64,000 nt of DNA from Karalla daura. Lineage: Eukaryota > Chordata > Actinopteri > Chaetodontiformes > Leiognathidae. A model generated the notes under the pieces. It had not been told where the DNA came from. It was given only the letters and a program-made list of their open reading frames with translations, and searched no databases. The stretch lies in assembly GCA_029224185.1 (NCBI GenBank), contig CM055207.1:12845693-12909692 (forward strand). The letters run 5' to 3'. Shown piece by piece: positions 1 to 31,800 of the stretch. Numbering within the stretch: position 1 is the stretch's first letter; every line of letters begins with the position of its first letter. The translations under genes were made by a program, and so were the position numbers.

Positions 1-1736
1 CAGACTAGCGACGGGGCACGTTCTCTCTCGGAGCCGGAGGGGCCCCCGCATCGATCCGGCCATGCTTCCCCAGGCCGCCGCTCCCAGGGAAAATAGCTGC
101 ACAGCACTAACGCGCCCCTCGCTCGCTGTTGATTCCCCCTCTAACAGAATTAGCCGCGGCGCCGCAGTGAAGCCCTGTTTGTGAGAGGACAGAGCGACTG
201 GAGCGTTTACCGCGGCTCTCGGAGTGAGGCGCGTCCGCCCTCCCTCCCGGTGAAACCGCCTTAAAGCTCCAGCGTTTGGGTCGTTGTTACCGTTCTCCAG
301 CCCGGGCGCGGTCCCTGGGAGGAGGGAGCGGCGATGAGGATGAGGAGAGAGCGCGCTAATGTCATTTGCGGCCGTAAGAGGATGTAACAGCATTATGTGG
401 GGCTTAAAACATCTGTCTCGTCTTCTCAATTTGTTCAGAAAAAAAAAAACCAAATGCTCCGCTTAACTTGGAAGATTTCACAGCCGCGTACTGCGGGGCT
501 TAGGCAGGTACCCGGCAGCTGTTTGTAAAGCGTTCTCCAAGTCGCGTCTGTCCTCCTTGGATGCCAAAGACGTCATGGCGGAAATGAAATCTAAAGTGAC
601 ACAAAACATCCCAAATCAAGGCGGCAAGTGCTTCTCATTTGTCGCTCGCATTTTGAACCAACCCCGCAAATAATCCAATGGAGCCGACGAGTCTTGTTGG
701 TTTCGACAAAATATGACCTGTTGGGAATTTGTTTGATCTGATTATGAAAAAGTAAAAAAAAAAACAGATTTGGAAAACAGTTTGGTTTGAGTGTTACCCA
801 CACCTCCTGTGTGTTTTTGCACTGATTTGTCGCCTTAACTATGGAAGCAGCAGCTCAGGACACACACACACAGACACTGAGGAGTTTAGCTCAGCACAGT
901 TGTCCTCCCGGTGGCTACATCCTCAGCACCGTCACTCCACCCAGGAGTTGATTGTGCTCTAAGCTCCCGAGTCACTGCAGCGAAGTGTTGCTCTCCAGCG
1001 GCGCACTAATTCAAAGCAGCGGCCTGTTCCTCTGGGCGAGGCTGGAGCGTGGCTGTCAGGAGCAGCTTGCCCTCCAGATGAGCCAGGGAGAGGCCAGGTC
1101 CCTGAGGTCAGACTCTCTATTTAAAGCCTAATGACTGGGCTGAGATTCACCAGGCCAAAGCCGCCCATCTGACAATGCTTTTTACCAAGCTGGCTTCAGA
1201 CGCACCGGCAACAGATTGGAGATTTGTCTCGCTGGCACGACATCCTTTTCTTTGGCCGGGGCCTCGGCCTGACATTTACTCTACAATCCACTCTTGTTCC
1301 TTCTAAATCCTTACCAGCGTGCTTGGGAGGAGGTGGCGCTTCGTTCTCTTTTTTCATCCCCAGTAACGAGATTGCCCACACGTGCGGTTTGCCTTTCACA
1401 CCATATCTGACTTAATGAAAGCATTTCCAAGTATTTTATTCATCTCTTCCCGGGAACGCCAATCATGTTTTGTTGACTTGGGAATTGAATTTTCCCCACA
1501 GCAACGCACAATCCATCTTCATTTGACGGCCGCAGGTTCACGTATGGGCGCGGTGATAAATGATTCATCGCTCCTCTATCCTACGTGATTTATGCGTTTA
1601 GTTAGGGGTTCCTCGGCCCGCCCAGGGATACGTTATTAGAGGAACTCCGTATAATGCGTCTCTGCTTACCGAAGCCAAAGGGTTTCATCTCATGTGTAAA
1701 TATGACGAGCGTGTGCGTGACGCCCTGGCTGTGCAG
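1..1736 (+). other. dock1 intron (upstream part), no exon recognised
   Basis: This is the intron preceding exon A. The first 350 bases are GC- and CpG-rich with an unclear role. I find no further dock1 exon here: no reading frame flanked by splice sites resembles DHR2. Short A-runs lie at 440 and 754. Confidence 0.6.
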
Positions 1737-19711
<17,975 letters not shown>

Positions 19712-20545
19712 ACAAAGACGCAGACAGTAGGACCAAACAGCACACTGACAACACCACAAAGAACAAAAAAAAAACACCAAACGGCATCAGCATCCACCCC
19801 CCGCCCCATCCCATCCCAGCAAAGAAAAAAACAGAAGAGGTTGTTTTTACCCACACATTCCTCGCTTCCTGTCCCAGCTTGACAAGATGAATACCTCACC
19901 GCTGCCCGCCCCTCCTTATCATCTTTTTTTTTTTTTAAGCTGCCCCCCCCCCTTCTTCCTTTTCTTGTTTCGCCTTCAGTTTGACAACGATGCAGTCTGC
20001 GGCGGGGAGCATGTCGCACAGATGAGCAGTCACTGAATTTATAGACGCTGTCCAGCAGGGCCCTTCAAGACTTTATCAGCACGTTGTGTTCACAGAGATA
20101 AGCTTGGACCAAAAGCTTTCCAATACTGACCCGCTCTACATGAGAGCACATAGCGCATTCAAGGATAAGTCTCTTTTTATTCATATTCCCACTATGTACA
20201 GAGGTTTGTATATATGATTTTATTTTATTTCAGGTTTTTTTCTTTTTTGTATGTGATTTGCTCATGACTCTTTTTGTATTAACGTATCATTAGTTTAAGT
20301 GGCATTTATATGAAACAGAAAAAAAAGGGCTTGTAGCTTTTGAATTGACAGGGACTTCTCCAGAGCTGGTATGTGATGAGAACCTATCACGGATTTTATT
20401 GGAGTGCACATACGACTAACTCCTACGGCGCCGTCGTCATCGTTCAGGCCTTGTCCTAGATTGCTGTAACCTTGGATTTCAATAATAATGACTGTTCCCA
20501 GTTCACTACTGACATGACTTCTGAATAAACTTTCAAATGTATGTA
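19712..20545 (+). other. dock1: dock1 3' UTR
   Basis: The transcribed untranslated tail runs from the TGA to just past AATAAA at 20524. It contains a canonical Pumilio element, TGTATATA, at 20207-20214. The exact cleavage position is inferred. Confidence 0.75.
20524..20529 (+). terminator. dock1: dock1 poly(A) signal AATAAA
   Basis: A canonical hexamer lies about 810 bases after the stop codon. It is followed within 25 bases by an A-rich stretch and then a GT-rich stretch (GGTGTCTG). It is the first full AATAAA after the stop on this strand. Confidence 0.7.
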
Positions 20546-21418
20546 TTTTTAAAAAAAAGAAAAAAAAAACGGTGTCTGCCTCATTATTCCGGTCCGCAGT
20601 GAGAGACGCTGAAAATAGACAGCTGTAGGGTTTTTTTTTCTCTGTTTTTTGGGTTTCTGAAATCCAAAACAAACTGGCAATCTGTACTCGGCTCCTCGTC
20701 TCTACCGAACACTGGGAAATGCAGCTCTCTGCCAGTTTAACTGACACCCATCACCCCAGCAATTTTATCTGTTTGATAGGAGGATGCACTGCGCTACAGA
20801 ACGAGTCTGGTGCGGGCCAGTGCACCGCGGGTCTCTCACGTTTCAAAGCAAAGCGTGTGAATCTGGAAGGACAATTTAGCAAACAGACCCGGTGTTATTT
20901 TCCTGTATCATGGCCATCCGGATGCTGCCAGTGTTTATAATTCCTCTATTCACAATATTTTTCTCTCTGCCGTGGCCAACAGCACTTCCCATGGAGGCAT
21001 GAATCATTTTTCTGGCTTTGTTTCAGTTCGTTGTTTGATTTTAGCCTCAGAGGTTCCAGCACAGGCTCTTAATCTGAAATTAACAAATTCTGCCTCTAAA
21101 CTGCATCTGAGAACAAGTCTTAAGGTATGCAGCGGCTGTACATGAAACTCAGTGATATTAGTCGTCCATTAAATGTTTATGATACAAAGCTCAAAAACCA
21201 CGTACGTGTGTGTTGCACGGGTGCTTTTAGAGATCTCAAAGAGGAGCAACGCACTTTATGAAAACTGTTCATTTGTACTAAGATTAATTAGCTGAGTATA
21301 TATTTATTGTCTTACCCGCGTCCCGCTCTTATTTGTGCTCCACTGACTGAAAGCTGCTGTAACACTGAACCACTGAACCCTGGGTTTCCAGGCCATCGTT
21401 TGCACACTGGGTACATAC

Positions 21419-21420
21419 AC

Positions 21421-21461
<41 letters not shown>
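21419..21461. repeat. (AT)n-(AG)n compound microsatellite
   Basis: About eleven AT units followed directly by ten AG units. Confidence 0.95.
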
Positions 21462-23469
21462 TGTATATTTACAAGGCCCGCTGTCTGCATCGTAAAAGCA
21501 ACTCGTGGGACCTTTCTGAAGTGTTTGCCCCGGGTGGCTCGTGTTCCTCTCCTCTCCCATTCTTGCTGACACTGTGCGAGTGGGTGTCTACCCGAGGACA
21601 CATGCTCAAATTAGAGCATCTTTTGTTTTGAGGGATTTTTTGTTTTTAACCCCCCCCCCCTCATTTTTTTAATATCCCTGCACAGTTGTGGTTTATGAAG
21701 CTCTCATGTTCTAATTAGGAACGTCGAACGACATCTCCTCCCTTGGCGTGCCATTTGGGGAAAAGCGGCGGTAGGAGAGCACTTCCAGCACCGTGGCTGA
21801 TGCTGTGGTGGTTTCTAACGGATTTTGTCAGACTATGAAACATCACATTAATTTGTTGGCAACTCTGTGCCGGGTTTTTAATTGCTCATCAGTAAATGAG
21901 GTAAATAATTCCACTTGTAAATACAGAACAGAGCCAATAACCTGTTTTACGGGGCTGTAGTTTATCAGAAGCTTATTCCATGCCTCTGTTGACATTCTCA
22001 TGCGTCAAAGGATGCATTTAATCTGGGTGACGAGCGACCATTGTTGTGTATATTGCCACAACTGGATATGAGGTGCATTATGTGCAGCACAGGACCTCCA
22101 TTTGACCAGCTGTCTGGCTGATGAATTGCACTCCAAACATACAGAGAAATGGAGTAAGTAATGTTCAATAAAAATGCAATTTTTTGTCCGACCGATGATA
22201 TTTTCTCTCAAGGATCCTCCACCTGATTCACCGTGGGAGCGGGTCCACTTGTTCCAATGCAGCACTACCAAAACACAATGCTGCTCATTAAAGACTCTGC
22301 TCAATGCTAATGCGTGCTGGGCCCACTGCATGGGTAACATTAGCAGCACGCTGTTGAGATTCGTGGTTTCAATCGATTCCATGTGAAAAGCTTTGGGAGA
22401 GTGCGAGGAAAAATGAAAGACCTTTAATGGTCACCAACTAATATACCACCCCTCATCGCCAATCAATAGCTACAAGCCACGGTACAGCACGTCAGCCGCT
22501 GCTAAAGCACAGTAAGGCAGATAGCCCGCTGGGTATAATGGTTTGTTCCCTGTTGATTTAAAGCAGGCATTTGCCGCATGCTGTTCCTGCACCTTTGACT
22601 TCGCAATCAAATTGCATTTTTTGAGTTTGGCGAAGTTTTCTCCACAAATTGGTCTCTTGAGAAAAATGCCCCCAAAAATCGAACCAGTTGGTGGCTGTGG
22701 AGTCCACGTTGATGCACACAGAACCTATTTCCCCTCGCGGCTGATTATTTATGTATTTATAGCTATTTACACTCGTCTGGCACATGGTCTGGCAATGCAG
22801 ACTAAATGTTAAATAAGCAGCAGCCACACTCATTACACACAGCAGCCATGGATGTGTGCAAAGAAACCACGTAATTAGCTGAAAAATCACCTGCTCCTTA
22901 TAGAAAGGCGCCCGTTAGATAGTAAAACCTCTTTGGTTCGGAGGATCCTCCAGCCACTTAGCGAATGACCCAGCACCAACCGGCTCATGAATAAAAAAGA
23001 CTAAGAAATGAAGGTAAGTCATAAAAGTGGCAGAGCTGTAAATCTGCCTGCAGCTGTATGGACACTGTGGAGCAGTGATAGGGGGTCACGGCGGAGGGTG
23101 GAGACAACAGCTGTGATTCACTGAGAGCTAAACCTCACCCGACATGGCGCCCTGTGACACCCGGTGGTGGCAGCATAGGGAGGAACGGGAGCTCGTCAAA
23201 ACACAGAGAAATCCTGGAGGAAACCCTTGAAATACGTGCAATCAAGCACAAGTGTTTTCCTACAGCATAATGACAACAAACACAAAGCTAACGCTACACA
23301 GGGATACACTCCAAACAGTCAGAAACCACTCTCTTTACAAATGTGGCGCTTATAAACCTAACAGCAAACATTATTGAAATAGCTCTGCAGGAATAAACAG
23401 AGAAATGTGCCAAAATAAACGACAAGACAGGAAAATAGCAGCACGTTACATGCAAAAAAAATGTATAAT

Positions 23470-23775
23470 GCACAGCTGTGAGTTGCAGCTCACAGGAGGA
23501 AGGGTTCAAATCCTGGTAAAACCAAGGCTGTTTCTGTGCTCGGTTTTCCTATTCGTCCTCTGCCTGTATTGCTTTCCTCCAGCAAAAATGCATGTTTACG
23601 TCAATTGGAGACTTTTGATCATCTCCAAGGTGTGAGTGTGTGTTTGTGTGTGTGGCCTGTGATGGACTGGTGAGCGGTCCAGGGAGTATTCCCTTTGCCC
23701 TAGGTGAGCAGGAGATTCAGACCTCTGCAACACCGCTGGGACAAAGCAGGTAAAATAATGGATGGATAAATAAAA
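23470..23775 (+). repeat. SINE-like dispersed repeat, nearly complete
   Basis: It shows an RNA polymerase III B-box-like GGTTCAAATCC at 23508, the block AAAATGCATGTTTACGTCAA, the block GATGGACTGGTGAGCGGTCC, and an ATGGATGGATAAA tail. The same block order recurs in the other copies in the window. The family is one I associate with teleost genomes; its formal name was not checked. Confidence 0.7.
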
Positions 23776-26700
23776 CGGCATCAAAAAGTTGCATTTGAGT
23801 TCAGAAAGACTGCAATCCATCACTTAGTCACATGTTTTTCTTAATTTAGATCATTTTTGCAGACTTGTTCTCACTCTGCCATTGCACAGTGAAGGGTGTC
23901 AAAGCTTTACAGCAGAGCACCCGCAGCTATTTAAAGATGCAAAACCGTCAGACCTGAAGGGATCTTTGGGATGAGGTGGACGTCCAATGCTTTTCCCCCT
24001 GTAGTCACTGTCACTGCCTTGCATTACAATGATAAAGTCATTCTCTCCCGACTGAGAGGTGGGAATGAAAAAAAGTTTCATCAATGGCATAATTCACTTA
24101 TCAAGAATACCCAGTGCACTCTCAGTATCTAGCCGTGCAATTGAAAAGGGATAAAGGGTGAAGCATTTCAGCAGTGGTAATATTACGTAGTTAACTGGCA
24201 GCTATTTCAATAGGCTCTCTGTGATTTGTGCTCAGGCATTATGCTTCACCCTCTCTCTCCTCAAAGCACAGGGAAATGCATCGCCTAATTGAGAGGATTT
24301 CCAGGGGCTTTGTGGGGGGAACGCTGCGAGCTAGCAGCTCCTTCTCTCCAGGAGAAATGTATTTACAACGCACTCTATCCCCATCTCATTTGTCATTTCA
24401 GCTTGGAATAATGTGTATATTTCGCTTCCCTCTTGACACACTTTCATTTGCTGGGAGGGCCGGGAACGTGTGCACGCTTCTCTTTAAAAGTCTCCAGTGC
24501 ATGATGAACGAGGGCATCATTTCTATAAATCAACAGCCGTGCCTATATTCATTGGCAGATCTCTGTGGGCTTTTCATGGCTTTCTCTTATCCAAATGGAG
24601 GTTTCTGACAAGTAATGGCCATGGGTAGATGCTTTTATGTGGCTAATGTGGCAGAAACTCGTAGAATACATAGCTTTGCTGTAACAGTTAGCTTCTCTGA
24701 TGTGCCGACTCATCTTTGTGCTGGGTTTATTGTCTGTTGCTTAATCATCAAAACCATGAGCAAGACTAATATTGTTAAAGCCTCAGGAAACTAAAGCGCT
24801 TAGCTTAATTCAACCCTGGCTATGAACATTTTCAGAGGTGACAGCCAACAGCTCCGTGCAGCTTTAAGACACAGCCATGTTAAATGTGAGCCCAACATGC
24901 AAATATGGCATAGGCTGATTAGCGTTAGCATGCTGTTAACGCTCAAAAATAGCCATTGAAATTGGAGATGAGGGAGTTAGCAATGCTAAAGGAAAATTCT
25001 ATATGATTTAACACCATTTACTAGGATATCTTGAATTTCTTTCCCAATAACTTTTGGTTTTGATCAGAATACTGGAGAGCCATGTTGCTAGCATGGCTAA
25101 AATGACAAAACGTGCTATAGAGGCGTGACTGAATATATATGTATATGTATATTATATATATGTGTGTGTGTATTTATTTATTTCCCTGTTTCTCTTTCAG
25201 CCACTCACCCTAGCTACAGTTAAGTGTCTCACTAGGATGAAAATGCCACATAATTAACCCACCAAACAACATAGTAATTGCCGTTCTAAATGTCAACCTG
25301 TCTGTGAAGTGACAGAGATTTGCATTGACATGGCTCATTGTCGACCTGACGCACAGCTGCCTGCCGTACACAAACACAAGCTTCAGAGGCAGTCAGCGGA
25401 TTGTCAACATGACAGTGGCGTGTTATGTTGTGTGTGTGCCTGTCACACAAGGTGACATGCCCGGACCAGAGGCTCCCCCCACCCTCGGTCTCTGCAGAGC
25501 TGTCACTGAGGAGTCCAGTACACCAGCGGGGAAGTCAGTAACAGAGAAGATGTGCTCAGGTCACCAGAACAAGTCCTCTGTTCTATCTTTGTGTCGGCAT
25601 CATGTAAACTAGACAGTGTTCACACTAATGAGGTTCAGCGTGTTCAAACAGCACATTAATCAATGAAGAAGGGACCGTACACATACTGTGGTCGTGGTCA
25701 TCATGTAGAGGTGGTACGAGTACTCCGCTTTTGGGAAAACCCGAATTAATCATCTGAAAATGTTGAAAATTTGATCCTTGGCTGTTTTAATAAGAACATA
25801 AATAGCTGGTGTTCAAAGGGTAATTTGCTGTTTTTGTTTGTGACATTGTTAATTAATTTTCACTTTAATTTGGACCATTTGAGATTCAATAAAGGCTATG
25901 TCTGATGAGTGTTACCTGCTCAACAAGAGCACGTAGGTGTTTTTGTTTGTTTTGTGAGAGAAAATAGAAGGGGAAAAAAAAGCCGATTTTCTGGGGCTCC
26001 TGTGGAAGTGACCTCAGTTTCCTGTTTGGAGAAGTCCAGCCGGACTGCAGAGGATATTGATGAGGAGTTTTGTGTATCCTGAGTGCGGCGTGTTCGATAC
26101 TGAAATGATTAAAGAAGCTGAGAGACTGCGGCATCACAGTGCTACTGTGTTTGAGTGACCTCACTGTTCACTTGAAAGCAATTTGAAATGCGCTTGAGCA
26201 CAATACAGACTAAATAATGAAACAAAAACAAGGAAATCTGAGACGGGATGTCTACCACGAAGGAGCCACAGAGTTTGTTAACAAAGCAGTCATCTAAGCC
26301 GGTATTAGATTTTTTGGTAAAATTTTTCTTATTTTCTGTTGAGAACAGTCACCAGTTGGTGCCATATTGGGCTGCTGTAATTACTGAACCACTGCTTTTT
26401 ACATGGTGTAAAGCTTCAAACATGTTTACATTGTTGAAGTGGCAGATTTTGCTGATTTTGCAAACTGTCCTTTGGGCCTACGGTACTTTGTGCCGCAACC
26501 AGCACTAAAAGCAAAGTGTACATTGTTTTACCCAGGTTTATTATCCTGGTTTGAGGGGGAGAGAGCCAAGTGGTGCTGATCTATATTAGCTGAGGACATT
26601 ATGAAGCACTGGGTTTTCCCCGGCAGTGAGAGAGACGTGTTGCTAGGAAACATAGCTGGAGATCGGGGGTGGAGAACTGGTTTGATGAAGAAGCAGAGTT

Positions 26701-27309
26701 CCCTGCTTCGCACGGAAATAACTAAGAAGTGTCCGAAAGCAGAATATTGATTCGAGACGGTTAATTAAACCTTTGTAATATGCTTTTTGATCTTGTGTGC
26801 ATTTTTTTTTTTGAGCTGCCTCAAGCGCCCTCCATCAAATAGAGGAATATTCTCTCCTAGATTTGTGCCAGTGTGAAGACAGAACTCACGACCGGGGCTC
26901 TGCTGAGAGAGCAGGGTTTGCATGACGAGTTCCGGCTGTTAAATGACAAAATGAGATGAACTGTGACACCACAACACCGCTCACATCTGCCATTGTTACA
27001 CAGTGGCATCTTGTTGAACTTTTCATGCAGAATTTATCATTATCGTTACAGCGGTATGATACTTAATTCTCTCACAGCGAGATAAACACATGTTTGAGGA
27101 CTGCAAAAGCAAAAGTCATGCCCTGCAAAAGCAAACAAGTGTTAAATCACTTTTGCTTTTTTAATTTCTCAAGACTGAAAATCTGTTTCTTCAGTACTTT
27201 TAGCCACCATATCCACTTTGTGCCTTAATCATATTGCAGTGCTGCAGGAGCTTGTTCCAGTATATATAGGATGATGCAATGGCTCCCTAGACAGGTCTTC
27301 AGTCAATCA

Positions 27310-27440
27310 CAAGAAACATACATGCACACAATTCATTTTCACATAACCATCTCTGTGTCTCTTATTAACCTGAAGATGCATTTTTGGACTCTGGGGAAAA
27401 ACTGTACCCAGGGTAGCAGGAGAAAACTGTGCCACCCTTA
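27310..27440 (-). repeat. SINE-like dispersed repeat fragment, reverse
   Basis: It carries the reverse-strand equivalents of the central blocks, including TTATTAACCTGAAGATGCAT and TTTTGGACTCTGGGG, then GAGAAAACTGTGCC. Both ends are missing. Confidence 0.55.
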
Positions 27441-27547
27441 TGCAGTTCTGCATGATTAAAACCAATATGCTGATCAGAGTCTATAGTTTTATGTAGTCCG
27501 CCTCCCAGAAAAGTGCAGGGCCTGACTGATGAACTGATTATCACGGA

Positions 27548-27600
27548 TGGAGGGATGGATGGATGGATAGATGGATGGACGGATGGATATATGGATGGAT
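27548..27600. repeat. (GGAT)n simple repeat
   Basis: Imperfect GGAT/GATG units with scattered substitutions. Confidence 0.9.
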
Positions 27601-28604
27601 GACAGATGTTTTGGTTGATCAGGTAATGTTGAAGGTCACGATGTCTGAAGCAATGCTGCCCCCAGCTGGCTGCTAGTTGTCCTGCGCCCTGCTGCCACCC
27701 CTCACTGCCCGGATGAGTAATTACCAAAGTGACATAAACCTTCGGCTTGTGTCTATATAATTTTAAGGTCAAATGAATAGCTTTGACACCGCCCGCACCC
27801 AGCTGCATCAAATCATGTCCACGGCGTCTTTGCACCGCAGCAGTTATTTAATGGGCGGAGGTGAAATATCTCTGCTTACAAAACCCCACTTCGTGTCGCT
27901 CCTTGAGTCACATTTACTGCGTTTTATAAAGGCCACATGGGGGGAAACAGGGGGCAGCGTATATTTAACCTCCCTGCAGCTTATGTCGAGCCCAGCAGAG
28001 TGTGTTTTTTGGCTCTGGCAGGCCAGTAGCATCTGATCTCTGTGAGGATGTAATCAGGTGCAGAGGTGTAAATCTGCCCAGCGGAGGGGAGAATTAAGCT
28101 AATGCAGCAGCAGCAGCGGCAGTGGCAGTGGCAGGGGCGAAGCAGAAGGCCGGGCTGCCTGTATTTCACCCTCTCTCAGCGTGCTGTCCACAGGGCAGCC
28201 TCCTCGCCTCCTGCAGACGGACTGTCAGGGCCAAACTGTAATTGGTCAGAGGGGACTGCACAGAGAGGAACATCTAATTAGTGAGAAACACACTCTGCAG
28301 CCAGCACCTCGCAGGTAGAGCGATGCCTTGTGATATTTATGTGCTAACCAGAAGCTCAGAAATTCTGGCCGAGGCTATCGACCCAGATGTCTTTAAAGTC
28401 GCCTTTACCCAAAAATATGTTTCTGCACTTTGGTGTTTGGACTTCACTGAGCAGAATCACTTTGATTTCACATTAATCTGCTGAGGGGGAAACATTTCTC
28501 CGGGAGGAGGATATGTAGACTGTAACACAATCTGATTCCACCTAATAAATGTTGTCCCCAGATCAACAATGTACTCGATTGTCCAGGATCAACATTACCT
28601 ACAC

Positions 28605-28875
28605 CCAGTCAGCAGCAGGAAAGTAAGGCATCCGCTGGAGCCAATCCCAGGGTACAAGGGGCAAAGCCAGAGAATGTACCCTGGACAGATCCCCAGTCCT
28701 TGTCACACCATTTTGGCCTAAACATGCATGTTTTTGGACTGCTGGGGAACCCAGAGTGGCTGGAGAAAACAAACAAACTCTGCGAAGACAGGACTTTGGC
28801 CTGACACAGGAGTCGATCCTATGTCCTACTTGCTTTGAGGCAGCAGTACTAACCACCAAGACACACTGTCACCCA
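28605..28875 (-). repeat. SINE-like dispersed repeat, reverse
   Basis: It contains reverse-strand blocks CCCTGGACAGATCCCCAGTC, AACATGCATGTTTTTGGACT, and a decayed head ending in AACCACCAAGACACACTGTC. It is a nearly full-length copy. Confidence 0.7.
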
Positions 28876-31800
28876 GACAACCGACGCATAAAGGAGAAAA
28901 AACAGCCTACTTGATTCAATCAGAAACCGCAGCCTTCACAGCAGTGGATCCAAGGACAACATTTACTTGGCGAAATCAGATTGTGAGACACCATATGTGA
29001 GATGACTGATTGATTGACAGGATATCATTGCTAGTTTCCCGACGGCGCCTCCTTCGTCAGGGGAAGCTGCTAAGGTCAGTGTTGACAGGTCCCTGATGGT
29101 TCTGTCTTACAGATCTTTTATTATGTCTATCTATATTACCCTACCTGTTGGTCTGTGTCTATCAATCTTACACAGGTAAAGTGAATGAGTAAAGGTGATT
29201 GATCGAGAGCTGTGGCAGGATTACAGTGGTAAAACGGAGGTCATCCTGTTTGACTGCACTCATCCCCACAACTACAGCTTCACAGCTTTGTCCTCCTGAT
29301 TCAAATGCTCACTAACCAAGCAGGACGGTATGATGGATGTTGCTCAGGTAAGATGATAAATGGAAGAACCAAACAAGTAGAAACTCTGCAATTCAGGAAT
29401 TCCATTTTATATAGCTTGCTTTTAAAACTGTGTTATATATATATATATCCCCCAGGCAAAATTCTCCTTGATTTGACTTTGAAAGCCATTCGTATATATA
29501 GGAATGATGAGGGACTGTTAAATTCTCATATCTACGGATTCTGGATTATGTGTCATTTTATTCCGCATTTATACCAACAGATTGTAGGAGATCGTTTCTG
29601 TTTTCATTAGAGTGCCTTCACTTTAGAAGAATGTTTATGGCTTCTGGAAATGTCTTCTTAGCACAAAGACCTTGAATTATACAATGGCCAAATGTGCCTT
29701 TAAAATGCTGTAAATTAGTTGTCATTACTCCTTGCACTGCCGAAACTGAGGCTGTGGAAAAAGTGCCGAGCTCAGCCAGAGATCCATTATGGATGTTTCT
29801 TGCGGTGAACATGCCTTTGCCGTGGTGAAGACTGAGGATCAGTGAGCATGATGATGAAGGATGCTCCGAGGGCAGATCGCTCCTACGCCTGCCAACTCTC
29901 ACATCGTAGCCCCTCCAGTGACTGTAACTCTGCAGCACAGTCAGGAATTAACTTTCTGCAACTCTGCATCCAGACTGAGCTGTGATCAGCAGCCACACTG
30001 TGTTCCCTGCCTTGGCTCTCTCTGTCCACTGGGGGGCGACTCTGAGTGGGACGAAGCCCCCTGGCAACACAAAGGGATAATTCTGTTTACACAGTCAGAA
30101 TTAATGACTTTATCTGGGCCTCTCATGATTTTATTGGCCTTAAACGCATCTAATGGACTGGTAATTACTTCCAAGCAATAAACAGTTAGCAGATGTCTCA
30201 TTCATGTGGCCACATGGCCGGAGCCAAGGCTCTCTGCAGAAAACCGGGCTTATTGTTGCTTCTGTGGCAGGAGTTAAATCCTGAGTGGAGCTGCACTGCA
30301 GACTCTGCTGCCGTCACCTGCAGCAGGGTTTGAATAAATTGGGAGAACAGAGAAAGACTTGTTTTAATTGTTACTTTACAGTGGTGGGTTAGCACATTGT
30401 CTCTGGATTCAATCTGAGAGGCTGAACAGCAGTGAGCTATGATGTTTATGATGTTTTTAGATTTTTAGAACAGAAAATAAAAACTGAATTAAATGTGATG
30501 TTTCGACTGTGTTTCTGATATGCACAAGGCAACTGTAATCAGCTTTACTTGCGATTGTGCTTGTGTTGAAGGTGGAACAGCAACAGGTCTCAAACAAACA
30601 ACAAGAGTCACTAGATGGACTCAGGACACACCGTCTACACTTTTTTTACTCAAATAATTATAACCAAATTTAGCTTCAATCTTAGCCCCAAAGAATAAAA
30701 TACACGCTCCACTGATCTGTTCTAGGTCACCTTCACAGACATTGAACATTATTAGTAATGTTCCAGACACTATTTTACAATCATTTTCCTTCCTATAAAT
30801 CCTATATTCAGTGTAGAAATATAACAGCCTTTTTCTGCACACATCTGGTTCCCCTTCATAATTATCTGGCAACCATAGGCAGAATTTAAAGCTGATGTCT
30901 GGCTGTCTTGCTCGCTACTCACATGAATGTGTAAAATACTGCCCTACAAAGGGCCTGTTGCTTTTGCATATTCAATTATACTAAAACTATCTTTAATGTG
31001 AAAATATTTTGTACATTTTTCATACTATACATATTATACTGCAAAGTAGCTTGTCTTATAATGGATTTAAGCATGGTGAAAATCAAGAAAATAATGATAA
31101 TGTCATTTACTAGTAAGTATTTCTTTATTATAGCAACTAGTTGCCACATTTTGGGAACCCCACCTATTATACTTTTGTCTGGAGAAAACAGAAACTTTGA
31201 AGTCATACAGTATACTCAATTTCACACTCAGGTGGAACTTTGCCTTTGTGGGCAGCATAGTTAAGTGGTTGGTAAAACGTTTTTTTTCTTCTTTTTTTTT
31301 AAATTCTAGATCCCTTTCAAGTGACCTAAATAATCCTCTAACAGCCACCAGTAAAGGCCAATGTCACTTAAAGCTTGCTCATATGTCGGATTTGTTGAGC
31401 ACTGCTTGTTTGTCTATGTTGTTGGTTCATTTAAAGGGTCTTGAGGAAAGCATCGTTCTGATCTCGCGCTTTAAATAAAGTTACTTGAAGTGACACAGAT
31501 GATACGGGCCTGTGAAGGCTCAGAAGCCCAGAGACCTCGTCTTAAACTCTTGAGTGAGTGAGTGCGAGGCAGAGGAGATGTCCAGCCAACAGTCAGCAGT
31601 AATTAGCTGTGCTGCGTGTTGGACACCTAACAGGTTGTGATGTTTTCATCTGGGGGTTAAATGCCACCTCCCCCCCAGCGCGTCCACTGCTCGCCGCTGC
31701 TGTAAAGCCTGTGGTCGGGACAACACCTCCGAGCCAAACAATTACATCAAGGTCATGGAGAGGAGGAATGTTCTGCCGATTAGTGTGGCGGGGGCCCTGG

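Noticed and set aside
23500..23530. Possible tRNA gene from the GGTTCAAATCC B-box-like sequence
   Set aside because: It sits in a repeated element with copies elsewhere in the window; no cloverleaf with acceptor pairing was found.
24228..24608. 126-codon + frame
   Set aside because: No recognised domain, no splice context and no neighbours; retained only as possible non-coding conserved DNA.
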